Source: CAVOBC01 sp963693635 (GTDB taxonomy: Bacteria > Pseudomonadota > Gammaproteobacteria > Pseudomonadales > Azotimanducaceae). Taken from it: a stretch of DNA of 14,979 nt. The position numbers were made by a program, and so were the translations under genes. Positions within the stretch are counted from its first letter, which is position 1. Each line of letters starts with the position of its first letter. The notes below the pieces were generated by a model. That model saw nothing but the letters and a program-made list of their open reading frames with translations, searched no databases and had not been told where the DNA came from. Below are positions 1-7,579 of this stretch, piece after piece. The stretch covers positions 1 through 14,979 of the forward strand of contig CAVOBC010000085.1 of the NCBI GenBank assembly GCA_963693635.1. The letters run 5' to 3'.

Positions 1-625
1 CCAGCATCAGGCACTCTGGGATGCCAGGCAGTCGCCGAAGGTGCATGAGGCGTTCAGTCAGATCTACGACACGCCCAAGCTGTGGGTGACGATTGATCGG
101 GTTTCCTACAAGCCGAAGCTGTCTACCCGCTCAACCGCAAAGAAAGGTGATGCCAACTCGATCCATGTCGACCGCCCGGTGCTCGACACCAGCGATTCGT
201 CCGTCCAGGGCATTCTTTATCTATCGGACACTGAGGAGGACCAAGGCGCCTTCGAGTGCATACCCGAGATCTACCGCGACATCGTCGCCGGCCGAAGGAC
301 GGGCGTGGAACGTGGCGAGACGTTCGAGAAGCACGACATCCATCGGGTACCGGGGCCGGCCGGCAGCATGGTGATCTGGGATGGCAACATGCCGCATTCA
401 TCGGGCCACAACTGGACCGACACGCCCCGCTTCGTGCAATACATCACGATGCACCCCGAGGGCGACGAGGCAACACGTCAGGAACGCATCCAGAACTGGC
501 AGGATCGGCGTGCGCCCACTCGCTGGCGCAACATGCTGAATCAGGAAGATCCCGAGCCCTGGACTGAACCTGCGAGTTTAACGTCGCTTGGCGAGCAGTT
601 ATTGGGATCTCGTGCGTGGGACTAG
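1..625 (+). CDS. PhyH-family Fe(II)/2-oxoglutarate dioxygenase, 5'-truncated by the window edge
   Basis: This is the C-terminal part of a phytanoyl-CoA dioxygenase-like oxygenase. Such enzymes hydroxylate a substrate using Fe(II), O2 and 2-oxoglutarate on a double-stranded beta-helix fold. The reading frame is open to the left edge (codons from base 2, QHQALWDARQSPK), so the GTG at 41 is internal and the true start lies outside. The iron-binding HxD triad is visible as SIHVDRPVLD, with the distal His in MPHSSGHNW and a likely 2-oxoglutarate-binding Arg in TPRFVQYITMHP. The substrate cannot be deduced. The family includes many bacterial enzymes unrelated to phytanate. The gene ends 40 bp from, and converges on, the yceI-like gene. 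It is one of three PhyH genes in the window, and their motif surroundings differ, so they are paralogues rather than recent duplicates. Confidence 0.88.
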   Translation, partial: QHQALWDARQSPKVHEAFSQIYDTPKLWVTIDRVSYKPKLSTRSTAKKGDANSIHVDRPVLDTSDSSVQGILYLSDTEEDQGAFECIPEIYRDIVAGRRTGVERGETFEKHDIHRVPGPAGSMVIWDGNMPHSSGHNWTDTPRFVQYITMHPEGDEATRQERIQNWQDRRAPTRWRNMLNQEDPEPWTEPASLTSLGEQLLGSRAWD

Positions 626-665
626 CGCTCTTTTGCCGCTGAGTACCGATTCGAACTGGCCAGGG

Positions 666-1259
666 CTAGCGCTGCCTCACACCTTCAACCAATAGCCCAA
701 GCTCCACCTGTTGTGAAGGCGCGAAATCCATCCCAAAGTCCTTCGTATTCAGGGTGTAGTACGCCCCAAAACCGGCACGATACCCACCCCAGGGGTCCTT
801 GCCCTCGCCAATGATGTTGGCCTCAAAACTGATTTCGCGCGTCACGCCATGCAACGAGAGATAACCGTGGACCCTCGCCTTGCCCGCTCCGAGGTCCTCA
901 ACGCGGGTGCTGGCGAACTCGGCCTGCGGATACCTCGACGTGTCGAGGTAGTCATCGGAGCGAATGTGCTTGTCCCGCGCCGCGTGGTTGCTGTCGATGC
1001 TTGCCATATCGATGTTGATCCGCACCTTTGATGCCGCAACGTTCTTTGGATCGTATGTGAAGGTGCCACCGAATTTTCTGAACTCGCCGGTGAGCCACGA
1101 GTAACCCAGATGATTGAATTTGAAGTTGATGAACGCATGGGCACCCCGGGTATCGATCTTGTAATCGTCGGCGATGGCGCTACCTGAACCGACCGTTGCA
1201 CCCAGAGTGAGAGCAAGCGCCGCGCCAAGGTGCAGCATTTTCGTTACGACTGTCGCCAT
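666..1259 (-). CDS. yceI: YceI-family periplasmic lipid-binding protein
   Basis: YceI proteins are secreted, lipocalin-like beta-barrels that bind polyisoprenoids or other amphiphiles in the periplasm. The ATG at 1259 is preceded by AGGAGA eight bases upstream. It gives 197 aa with a classical signal peptide: a short basic N-terminus (MATVVTK), a hydrophobic core (LGAALALTLGA) and probable cleavage after SAIA. An in-frame GTG at 1301 would add 14 residues but has no ribosome site and would overlap the upstream gene. The mature protein begins DDYKIDTRGAHAFINFKF and carries the family pattern VRINIDMASIDSNHAARDKHIRSDDYLD followed, in separate stretches, by YPQAEFAST and GYLSLHGVTREISFEA. It lies 38 bp downstream of the cytochrome b561 gene, so it is probably the last gene of that operon. 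The order matches E. coli yceJ-yceI. Confidence 0.93.
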   Translation of the reverse strand: MATVVTKMLHLGAALALTLGATVGSGSAIADDYKIDTRGAHAFINFKFNHLGYSWLTGEFRKFGGTFTYDPKNVAASKVRINIDMASIDSNHAARDKHIRSDDYLDTSRYPQAEFASTRVEDLGAGKARVHGYLSLHGVTREISFEANIIGEGKDPWGGYRAGFGAYYTLNTKDFGMDFAPSQQVELGLLVEGVRQR

Positions 1260-1297
1260 CTGAATTTCTCCTGAATTGTCCAACTTCATACGCAACG

Positions 1298-1891
1298 TCA
1301 CTTAACCCCATCTTCACCGGGGTCAGTACTGGCTTTGGCTTCAAGCCCGAGCATCCGATAGAGCGTGCCATCCCGATCGATGAACTGATGCTTAACCCCG
1401 CCCGCAACATGTAGCGCGATCAACGCGACCACAACATACGCCAGATATTCGTGGATTTCGCCCGCGACGTCCTCCTGATTCGGCAAGCTCGTCACCGTTG
1501 CAGGAATCTCAAGCCACTCAAAGAAGAGAATCGGACGTCCATCTGCCGTCGTGATGAGATAGCCGGAAACCGAGACCGCGAGCAGCAGCGCATAAAGCAG
1601 CCAGTGCACAAGGTGAGCAAGAACGCGCTCCCAGGCTCTGTGCCCCGGATGGGAAGCAGGCTTGGGGCTTGTCACCCGCTGCAGGAAGCGCAGCCCCAGG
1701 ATGAGTATCCCGACCAGACCGATGCTCTGATGCAGCGACGGCGCGCGCGTGTACCACGGATCGTAGTAGTCGAGATTCACCATCCACCAACCGAGCACAA
1801 AGAGGCCAATCACGAGCGGCGCCATCGTCCAATGCAAACCGATCGCGAGCCAACCGTAACCCGCCTTCGATGATCTTAGCCCTCGTGCCAT
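1298..1891 (-). CDS. Cytochrome b561 family inner-membrane di-heme protein
   Basis: A four-helix b-type cytochrome of the bacterial cytochrome b561 (CybB/YceJ) family, thought to pass electrons from the quinone pool. The chosen ATG at 1891 has AGGGGA five bases upstream and gives 197 aa. An in-frame start at 1924 would add 11 residues without a clear ribosome site. Hydrophobic segments are near residues 14-38, 54-71, 92-113 and 147-166. Histidines fall in or at the ends of these helices (H20 in GLHW, H54 in PSLHQSIG, H93 and H96 in LAHLVHW, H147 in EIHEYL, H161 in ALHVAGG), as expected for two buried hemes. It ends 38 bp before yceI and starts 62 bp after the ABC gene stop, same strand, so co-transcription with both is plausible. 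The intervening gap has no terminator with a T-run. A 12-bp palindrome (ACGGCTAGCCGT, 1950-1961) spans the upstream stop codon. Confidence 0.92.
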   Translation of the reverse strand: MARGLRSSKAGYGWLAIGLHWTMAPLVIGLFVLGWWMVNLDYYDPWYTRAPSLHQSIGLVGILILGLRFLQRVTSPKPASHPGHRAWERVLAHLVHWLLYALLLAVSVSGYLITTADGRPILFFEWLEIPATVTSLPNQEDVAGEIHEYLAYVVVALIALHVAGGVKHQFIDRDGTLYRMLGLEAKASTDPGEDGVK

Positions 1892-1953
1892 GAAGTCCCC
1901 TGGCCAGTTTCCTGACGCGTGCAATACCTCTTAACCCGCCGGGATTCACACGG

Positions 1954-3741
1954 CTAGCCGTTACCCCACAAGTACACCATTTCATCACTAACCCGCAGCA
2001 ACTCGTCCAGCGTGCCCGTCGCCTCAATTTGCCCGTCCTTGAGCACGATGATCTGATCTGCCCGCTGCAACGCCGCGCGGCGATGGGAGACCACAAGGTA
2101 CGTTGCCCCCACTCGTGAATCCAATTGCTGCCACAACTTCAGCTCCGTGTGGACATCGAGCGCACTCGATAAGTCATCGAGGACCAGAAGCTCAGCATCG
2201 CGCACGAACATACGCGCCGCCGCCGCCCGTTGAATCTGACCGCCGGACAGTTTGACGCCCTTTGGACCCACCATCGTATCGAGGCCCTCGTCGAGGCCTG
2301 CCATGTCCTCGCTCATGACGGCCGCCGAGATCGCGGCATGAACCTCGTCGTCTGATCGCTGTGCGCCCATCAGGATGTTGGAGCGCAACGATTCGCTGAA
2401 AAGCCGCGGTACCTGCGACGTGTACGCCGAGACCGGCGGAACGAAAAACTCGCCCGGGTCCGTGACGTCGCTGCCGTTCCAGCGCACGACGCCACTGTCA
2501 CGTGGCAGCAGACCAAGGACCGCGCGCACCAGCGTCGTCTTGCCCGACCCGATACGGCCCGTGACCACCGTAAATGAACCCCGCGGGACGACAAACGAGA
2601 CATCGGCTATGCCCTTGCCACTCTCGCCATGCTGATAGCTCAAACGCTCGACCTCGAGCGTCTCCAGCGGACTCGCAAGCCGCGGCTCAACGAGGGGTGG
2701 ACTGTCGTGGTAAACGTAGATCGGCGTGTCGTCGATCAGTGCATCGTCCGCCGCGCCTTCCATCAAGCGCTCCATTCGCCCAATCGAAACGCCGTTGCGC
2801 TTGTAGGTTGAGATCAGCATGCCAAGAAACGTGGTCAACTCACTGATGAAGCCGAGGTAAAAGACGAAGAGTGCGAAGTCACCCACGCTGAAGGAGCCTT
2901 CCTGCATCGCTTCCGCAATAAATATCAGAATAATACCGACACCGAGGTTCGCGGTATTGATGAAGAGCGAGTCGAGTACCTGATTGAACAACTTATCGCG
3001 AATCGCCGCCACTTTGCGCCGCTCGTTCAGGCGACGAAACTGCGCGAGTACATTGCCCTCCGCGTTGGCGACCTTGATCGCCTGGATCGAGCTGAACAGT
3101 TCACCGATGAAACCGACCACGATGCCGGTCCAGCGCCGGGACAAGCGAAAGTAATGTTCTATCCGGTCCAGCGCGAGGTGGCTCACCACGATGACGATGA
3201 CGAACGGGAACAGCGCGATCAGCGAGATCTTCACGTCGATCACCAACATCATGGTGATAGCTCCCGCCGAGAGCGCGAGGTTGCCCAGCAGGTTGTTGAT
3301 CCAGAGGGCGAAGAGCGAGATGTCGAACGCATCCATGTTAAAGCGGCTGGTCGCCTCACCGGGCGAATCAGGAATAGCCCGCGCCCCCGGCTTGCGCAGT
3401 ATGTTGGCCAGCATATTGCGGCGGAGCATGGTCAGCGTGTGCACGAAGAACGGGACATTTGAGCGCCAGACCAACCAGTTGGCGACGACGCGCACGACTT
3501 CGGTAACAACAAGCAGGGCGACCAGCGTCCACAACGTGATGCCAGCGGCCGCTTCACCGGTCAGCAGGTCAAAAAACTCCTTGAACACCCAACCGGGTAC
3601 CAGGGCAACCACATACATCATAATGATGCCGAGGAAGTTGACCGACCAGAAGAACTTGCGGAAGTCGATCATGGCAAGCGTGACTCGCCATGCCGGGAGC
3701 TTGTTATCAACGACGGCCTGATCGAGGTGCGATTCGCTCAT
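1954..3741 (-). CDS. ABC exporter half-transporter with a degenerate catalytic site (subunit A)
   Basis: A 595-aa type IV (ABCB-like) half-exporter with an N-terminal six-helix membrane domain (about residues 30-310) and a C-terminal nucleotide-binding domain (about 360-590). Visible motifs are Walker A GRIGSGKTT (395-403), Q-loop Gln443, a canonical signature LSGGQ (498-502) and H-loop His553. Walker B reads LLVLDD, so the catalytic glutamate is replaced by Asp523. In known heterodimeric exporters (TM287/288, TAP) this change marks the non-hydrolysing site. The ATG at 3741 overlaps the stop of subunit B as ATGA, implying translational coupling. The partner has the complementary defect in its signature motif, so the two should form one pump with one active and one degenerate ATP site. 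The substrate is unknown. The family exports drugs, lipids and peptides. Confidence 0.93.
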   Translation of the reverse strand: MSESHLDQAVVDNKLPAWRVTLAMIDFRKFFWSVNFLGIIMMYVVALVPGWVFKEFFDLLTGEAAAGITLWTLVALLVVTEVVRVVANWLVWRSNVPFFVHTLTMLRRNMLANILRKPGARAIPDSPGEATSRFNMDAFDISLFALWINNLLGNLALSAGAITMMLVIDVKISLIALFPFVIVIVVSHLALDRIEHYFRLSRRWTGIVVGFIGELFSSIQAIKVANAEGNVLAQFRRLNERRKVAAIRDKLFNQVLDSLFINTANLGVGIILIFIAEAMQEGSFSVGDFALFVFYLGFISELTTFLGMLISTYKRNGVSIGRMERLMEGAADDALIDDTPIYVYHDSPPLVEPRLASPLETLEVERLSYQHGESGKGIADVSFVVPRGSFTVVTGRIGSGKTTLVRAVLGLLPRDSGVVRWNGSDVTDPGEFFVPPVSAYTSQVPRLFSESLRSNILMGAQRSDDEVHAAISAAVMSEDMAGLDEGLDTMVGPKGVKLSGGQIQRAAAARMFVRDAELLVLDDLSSALDVHTELKLWQQLDSRVGATYLVVSHRRAALQRADQIIVLKDGQIEATGTLDELLRVSDEMVYLWGNG

Positions 3742-5483
3742 GCCAGCACCTCCTCAAGACCTGCGGACATCAACTGGGACAGGCGCGACTCCGGATCGGT
3801 GAGCAGATCGGTGCGGCGGCCGAACTCGCCGGCACGCCCGTCGTCGAGAATCAGGATTTGATCGGCACGCGCGATCGTGCCGAGCCGGTGCGCTATGATG
3901 ATGGCAGTTCGATCCTTGAGGAGTAAATCTACCGCCCGTTCCACCCTTGCTTCGGTCGCGGGGTCGAGGCGAGACGACGCCTCGTCCAGGATCACCACGG
4001 CCGGGTCGCGCAGGAACACGCGGGCAAACGCCAGGAGCTGGGCCTCGCCCGCAGACATGCTGCGCCCGCCGGTCTCAAGCTGGGTTTCGAGCCCATCGCG
4101 CTGGCGCCGGTACCATTCGCCCAGCTCAACCTGATCGAGCACGGCCAGCAATCGCGCGTCATCGATGCTGCGATCGAAGAACGTCAGATTGTCCCGAATC
4201 GATGCCTGGAACAGCTGCACATCCTGGGTCACCATCGCGACCGAGTGCGACAGGCTGTCCGCCGCAACCTCGCGCACATCGTCGCCAAGTACGCGCACGT
4301 GACCTGCGTCAACGTCGTAAAGCCGAAAAATGAGTCGCGCGAGCGTCGTCTTGCCACTGCCGGTGCGGCCTAACAGCCCGAGGACCTGCCCGGGTTCAAG
4401 GGCAAAGGACAGATTCTGCAATACCTGCTGACCCGGGTCATAGCTGAAGGTGACGTCCCGGAACTCGATTGCACGATCGCCTTCCCGTGTCAGTTGCCGG
4501 GTGCCCGGAGCCAGAGCGCTCTTTTCGTCAACGAGTTCGGCGATCCGTTCGACCGATGCGCCAACCCCCTGCAACTGTTCCACCTGGCTCGACAACTGTT
4601 GCAGCGGGCGGGCCAGGATGTGCATGTACTGCACGATCAGAAATGCGGTTCCCATCGTGATGAGGCCATCGCCGTAGAGGTTGAAGCCAGCGATCAGTGC
4701 GACACAGTATCCACCCACGATGATCGACCGGGAGATGGTCGCGAGCAGCCAGTAACGCAACTGCACCTCGCGCCAATGGACCAGCAGGTCTGACTGGATG
4801 CCAAAGAGGCCGTTGATGACATGGCCAACGGCGCCGTTGGCACGGATGTCTTCGGTACCTGACAGCCGCTCTTCGAGGAATCCGAAGAGATTGGCCAGTA
4901 CCTTGCGCCGCTCCACCTCATGCGGCACGGCAATCTCTCGCAGCCGATTAAGGGCAAAGATCGAGACGAGGGAGAAGCCCGTAAAGACGAGCCCCAACAT
5001 CACACTTTCGAGCATGAACATGACAATGATGCCAACGACCAGCAACAAGTTGCCCCCCACCAGCACCACAAGCTGCGAGAAAAAGCGCGCGAGCGACGTG
5101 ATGTCCTCATCGAGGCGCTCGATCATCTCACCCGGGGTTTTGCCTTTGTGAAAGCCCATGTCGAGCCCCAGGCAATGTTCGGCCAGATCCGACCGCAGCT
5201 TGTTGGTCGCGTTCCAGGCGACGACCTCCCCCAGCCAGGCGGCACCAATTGACAGCACCTGAGCGAAGACGGCAGCGACGAGGTAGAGGCATGCGAACCA
5301 GAACAACGTGTCAAGTGATGTACCTGATGACGCGCCGTCGACAAACAACCGTGTGATTTGCGGGATCAGAATTGTGAAGCCAATGCTTGATCCCAGCACG
5401 ACAATCAGCGCCAGAAACATGCGTTGCTGGTCGTTCAGATAGGCCGATAGCAACGACCAGTATCTTTCCAGTGGGATGTTCAT
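3738..5483 (-). CDS. ABC exporter half-transporter with a degenerate signature motif (subunit B)
   Basis: First gene of the minus-strand operon: a 581-aa half-exporter from the ATG at 5483 (MNIPLERYWSLLS). An in-frame start at 5552 would add 23 residues that do not look like family sequence and lacks a ribosome site. The GGA before 5483 is itself weak. It has six membrane segments, then a nucleotide-binding domain with Walker A GRTGSGKTT (372-380), Q-loop Gln420, intact Walker B VVILDE (Asp500, catalytic Glu501) and His532. The signature is altered: MSAGE (476-480) instead of LSGGQ, followed by AQLLAFARVFLRDP. That makes it the natural mate of subunit A. Its Glu501 pairs with A's LSGGQ to form the active site, and its MSAGE pairs with A's Asp523 to form the degenerate one. 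This site assignment is from family knowledge. Confidence 0.92.
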   Translation of the reverse strand: MNIPLERYWSLLSAYLNDQQRMFLALIVVLGSSIGFTILIPQITRLFVDGASSGTSLDTLFWFACLYLVAAVFAQVLSIGAAWLGEVVAWNATNKLRSDLAEHCLGLDMGFHKGKTPGEMIERLDEDITSLARFFSQLVVLVGGNLLLVVGIIVMFMLESVMLGLVFTGFSLVSIFALNRLREIAVPHEVERRKVLANLFGFLEERLSGTEDIRANGAVGHVINGLFGIQSDLLVHWREVQLRYWLLATISRSIIVGGYCVALIAGFNLYGDGLITMGTAFLIVQYMHILARPLQQLSSQVEQLQGVGASVERIAELVDEKSALAPGTRQLTREGDRAIEFRDVTFSYDPGQQVLQNLSFALEPGQVLGLLGRTGSGKTTLARLIFRLYDVDAGHVRVLGDDVREVAADSLSHSVAMVTQDVQLFQASIRDNLTFFDRSIDDARLLAVLDQVELGEWYRRQRDGLETQLETGGRSMSAGEAQLLAFARVFLRDPAVVILDEASSRLDPATEARVERAVDLLLKDRTAIIIAHRLGTIARADQILILDDGRAGEFGRRTDLLTDPESRLSQLMSAGLEEVLA

Positions 5484-5773
5484 CGCATATTCCGGTTCTG
5501 TTCTCACTACCGACTGCTGACCAAACGCACTACAAACGGTCAGGCCGAGCATCGGGATTCGCGGAGAGCAAATCGAACCGGCAGCACGACACTGATATGG
5601 AGCGGGCAGCCCCAGAGGATGCGGCGTAACTTAGGCCCGAATCCACCTGAAAGCAACGCGACAGATCCGTGACCTGACGCTTTGTGGCGCACATCAAACG
5701 GGTCCGCGTTCTGGCTCAAGAGCGCCGCTGCGCACTCATCGAGCGGTTTCGCCGCACCCGCTTTTTGAAACGC

Positions 5774-5817
5774 GGTTCCTGCGACGACTAAGACTGGTTC
5801 CTGCGACGACTAAGACT
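5774..5817. repeat. 22-bp perfect tandem duplication
   Basis: Two identical adjacent copies (5774-5795 and 5796-5817) beginning GGTTCCTGCGACGACT. They lie in the non-coding gap about 180 bp upstream of the reductase gene. No internal dyad is evident, so a simple slippage duplication is the plain reading. Confidence 0.95.
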
Positions 5818-5932
5818 AAAGATGTGGCCGGAAACGTTTACAATCGCGCAAGGGTCCGGACTCATCAATTCTCATCACCTTCCATATCAGCTCTCATATC
5901 ACCGCTCATCATGAGGGGTCGCGTCCCACTCC

Positions 5933-5976
5933 CGACAAATCAACGACAAATCAACGACAATTCAACCGCAATTCAA
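5933..5976. repeat. 11-bp tandem repeat, four copies, in the reductase leader
   Basis: Units are CGACAAATCAA, CGACAAATCAA, CGACAATTCAA and CCGCAATTCAA, ending 19 bp before the ATG at 5996. The spacing is one helical turn per copy, so it could present a phased row of protein sites or an unstructured A-rich leader. Either is inference. Confidence 0.93.
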
Positions 5977-5995
5977 CAGAAGAGAGCATCACGCA

Positions 5996-7096
5996 ATGCC
6001 AGCCATATCCCCACGAGACGGGCCCGTCGCGGTCACCGGGTGTTCAGGTTTTACCGGCGCCCATATGGTCCGGGAACTCATCCATCACGGCTATGAGGTT
6101 CGTGCGTGTATCCGCGACGCCAGTTCGTGGCGAGGGGATGACGCCGTGCAATATCTGTCACGCCTGGCCGGCGTCCAGATCGTCGACGGCTGCGATCTCT
6201 TCACACCTGGCTCCTATGATGCCGCTTTCGCAGGCTGCAGCGCGGTGTTTCAGGTTGCCGCTGTGCTCGGCAATTCCGCTGACGGCAAGTCCCAACCGCT
6301 TGGCACCGGCAACATCGGCGAGGATGTTTACAACGGTGGCATGCAGGGCACGCAGAACGTGATCGACTCGATCAATGCGTCCAGCACCGTTAAGCGGTTG
6401 GTCTACACCAGTTCCATGGCTGCAGTCTCGGGCGCCAAGATGGCCGATCTGCCGGACGGCTACGAGTGGACCGAGACGGACTGGGCCTCCGACGGCGTGG
6501 ACCCCGACCAGTGGGCCCGCAATTCGTACGGCAAGAGCAAAGAAGACACCGAGCACCTCATCAACAGCGCCGGTGACGCGAGCGGGCAATGGGATGCCAT
6601 CACCATGAATCCGGCAATGATCTGCGGACCCATTCTGTTCAAGGCCCAGGTCGGCCAATGGATCGAGCAGATCGGCCGCATCGCCGGCGGCGACGAGCCT
6701 GACTGGCCGTCCAGATACGACATGTACTACGACATCATCGACGTGCGCGATCTGGTCAAAGCCCATCGCCTGGCTGCCGAGTCTGACGCAGACCACAAGA
6801 ATTCACACGGCGGTCCGCGTTACGTCATGCACGGCTGCGGTGGCCGCTCCGCACTTCGCTTTGGTACCGAGGTCGCAGCGATCATCAGTCAGGATTTCCC
6901 GAGTTTTGAAATCGGCGTGCCGCGGACGATCACGAGCAAAGGTCAACCCATCACCATCGAATCCCGCGCCTTGAACGACAGCAAGAAGGCAAAGGCCGTG
7001 CTCGGTGCAACCTTGCGCCCCGTTGAAGAGACCATTCGAGACGTCGTCGAGACGTCGATCGAACTCGGCATCATTACGCCCAGGCTGAAAAGCTGA
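5996..7096 (+). CDS. NAD(P)-dependent extended SDR reductase (epimerase/dihydroflavonol-reductase-like)
   Basis: A 366-aa extended short-chain dehydrogenase/reductase. The N-terminal Rossmann motif is VAVTGCSGFTGAHMVRELI (Gly15-x2-Gly18-x2-Gly21), followed by the strand with the basic residue EVRACIRD. Further in are VFQVAAVLG, the catalytic Ser region LVYTSSMAAVSG (Ser139/Ser140) and the YxxxK pair Tyr178/Lys182 in NSYGKSKEDTE. These features resemble the dihydroflavonol 4-reductase/cinnamoyl-CoA reductase branch, which reduces carbonyl or CoA-thioester carbonyl groups or acts on sugars and sterols. The substrate is not evident. The Arg in CIRD suggests NADPH, by family analogy. The ATG at 5996 follows a purine stretch (AGAAGAGAG) about ten bases upstream, a modest ribosome site. 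The frame overlaps no neighbour. The gene stands alone on its strand, with a small protein gene 107 bp downstream. Confidence 0.9.
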   Translation: MPAISPRDGPVAVTGCSGFTGAHMVRELIHHGYEVRACIRDASSWRGDDAVQYLSRLAGVQIVDGCDLFTPGSYDAAFAGCSAVFQVAAVLGNSADGKSQPLGTGNIGEDVYNGGMQGTQNVIDSINASSTVKRLVYTSSMAAVSGAKMADLPDGYEWTETDWASDGVDPDQWARNSYGKSKEDTEHLINSAGDASGQWDAITMNPAMICGPILFKAQVGQWIEQIGRIAGGDEPDWPSRYDMYYDIIDVRDLVKAHRLAAESDADHKNSHGGPRYVMHGCGGRSALRFGTEVAAIISQDFPSFEIGVPRTITSKGQPITIESRALNDSKKAKAVLGATLRPVEETIRDVVETSIELGIITPRLKS

Positions 7097-7135
7097 GATG
7101 CGCGCTGGAGACACCTGCGCGAAATAGCGACACAT

Positions 7136-7158
7136 ACATGTATTCATTGTATACATGT
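7136..7158. promoter_or_regulatory. Candidate operator: 8-bp inverted repeat with 7-bp spacer
   Basis: The arms ACATGTAT (7136-7143) and ATACATGT (7151-7158) are perfect reverse complements, separated by TCATTGT. Each arm contains the palindrome ACATGT. It sits 46-68 bp upstream of the small-protein ATG at 7204, where a promoter or operator would be expected. It is AT-rich against a GC-rich background and has no T-run, which argues against a terminator for the reductase gene. The binding protein is unknown. Confidence 0.55.
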
Positions 7159-7203
7159 CGCCGTTAACGACTAGACTCGCTCCCACATGAAGGGAGATTG
7201 GTC

Positions 7204-7533
7204 ATGTCAGCAAAGATCATAGCGCTCAGCGAGTTCAGAGCCAGTCGCGGTGAGGCCTGTCGGGGTGAGGCGAGTCTCGGTGAGGCCAGTCGGGTTGAGG
7301 CCAGTCTAAATATGCCCGGCCCAGTCGCCGAGCACACCCAACGCGCCAATCCGGGGTCATTCGGGCGCGACGTCGCGGACGCCCACATCGAGAACTCTGC
7401 GGCAACGAATCGAATGGCCTCACTTCGTGAGTCGCAACGCGGCCTTTTGCTGCGAGCGACCGGCAAGGAGCGACGAGTCATGCTGCACGAGTTCATCAGA
7501 TTTCTTCAGGCTGAGGAGCGTCTCTCTACCTGA
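7204..7533 (+). CDS. Small protein of unknown function with SRGEA-type repeats
   Basis: I do not recognise this 109-aa protein. The ATG at 7204 has a strong ribosome site, AGGGAG, seven bases upstream, and a candidate operator sits further upstream, both of which favour a real gene. An in-frame TTG at 7198 lies inside that spacing and is unlikely. The N-terminus MSAKIIALSEFRA is followed by four pentapeptide units (SRGEA, CRGEA, SLGEA, SRVEA), encoded by a 15-bp DNA repeat. A low-complexity middle leads to a basic/hydrophobic C-terminus (LLLRATGKERRVMLHEFIRFLQAEERLST) that could be two amphipathic helices. No signal peptide or membrane segment is visible. It converges on the PhyH gene at 7580-8425 with only 46 bp between them. 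It could be a small DNA- or protein-binding regulator or a rapidly evolving orphan. It could also be a spurious frame opened by the repeat. Confidence 0.55.
   Translation: MSAKIIALSEFRASRGEACRGEASLGEASRVEASLNMPGPVAEHTQRANPGSFGRDVADAHIENSAATNRMASLRESQRGLLLRATGKERRVMLHEFIRFLQAEERLST
7243..7307 (+). repeat. 15-bp tandem repeat, four copies plus a partial, inside the small-protein gene
   Basis: Units at 7243-7257, 7258-7272, 7273-7287 and 7288-7302 share the core GGTGAGGC (one copy has GTTGAGGC), then a partial AGTCT. The unit is five codons long and in frame with the ATG at 7204. Copies differ at one to four positions each, so the expansion is not brand new. Confidence 0.92.
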
Positions 7534-7579
7534 GCGGCCTGCTCCCTGGGCGGCCGGCTCCCTGAGCGGTCTGCTCCTG
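7532..7579. repeat. 16-bp tandem repeat, three copies, between convergent genes
   Basis: Copies are GAGCGGCCTGCTCCCT (7532-7547), GGGCGGCCGGCTCCCT (7548-7563) and GAGCGGTCTGCTCCTG (7564-7579). The array fills the space between the small-protein stop and the PhyH stop at 7580. Two copies contain a GAGC...GCTC mini-dyad, so it may form hairpins, but there is no T-run. Confidence 0.85.

Larger units (their letters stand above)
5484..5995. other. Divergent intergenic region with two tandem-repeat blocks
   Basis: A 512-bp gap between the outward-facing ABC operon (minus) and the reductase gene (plus), which should hold both promoters. I see no convincing gene, RNA or matched -35/-10 pair. It contains a perfect 22-bp tandem duplication (5774-5817), a run of loosely repeated CTCAT motifs at about 5861-5910, and four copies of an 11-bp unit (5933-5976) that abut the leader of the reductase. 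Short open frames in this stretch have no ribosome sites or recognisable sequence. Confidence 0.6.

Noticed and set aside
5933..5976. Possible CRISPR or iteron array
   Set aside because: Units are 11 bp with no spacers. There is no replication gene nearby, so an origin is unsupported.
6158..6796. 212-codon open frame on the minus strand
   Set aside because: It is antisense to the SDR reductase, whose motifs are clear. It mirrors the codon bias of that gene.
7136..7158. Rho-independent terminator for the reductase gene
   Set aside because: The stem is AT-rich and short and has no T-run. An operator reading fits better.
7204..7533. Antitoxin of a toxin-antitoxin pair
   Set aside because: Size and dyad would fit, but no toxin gene lies beside it and no antitoxin fold is recognised.
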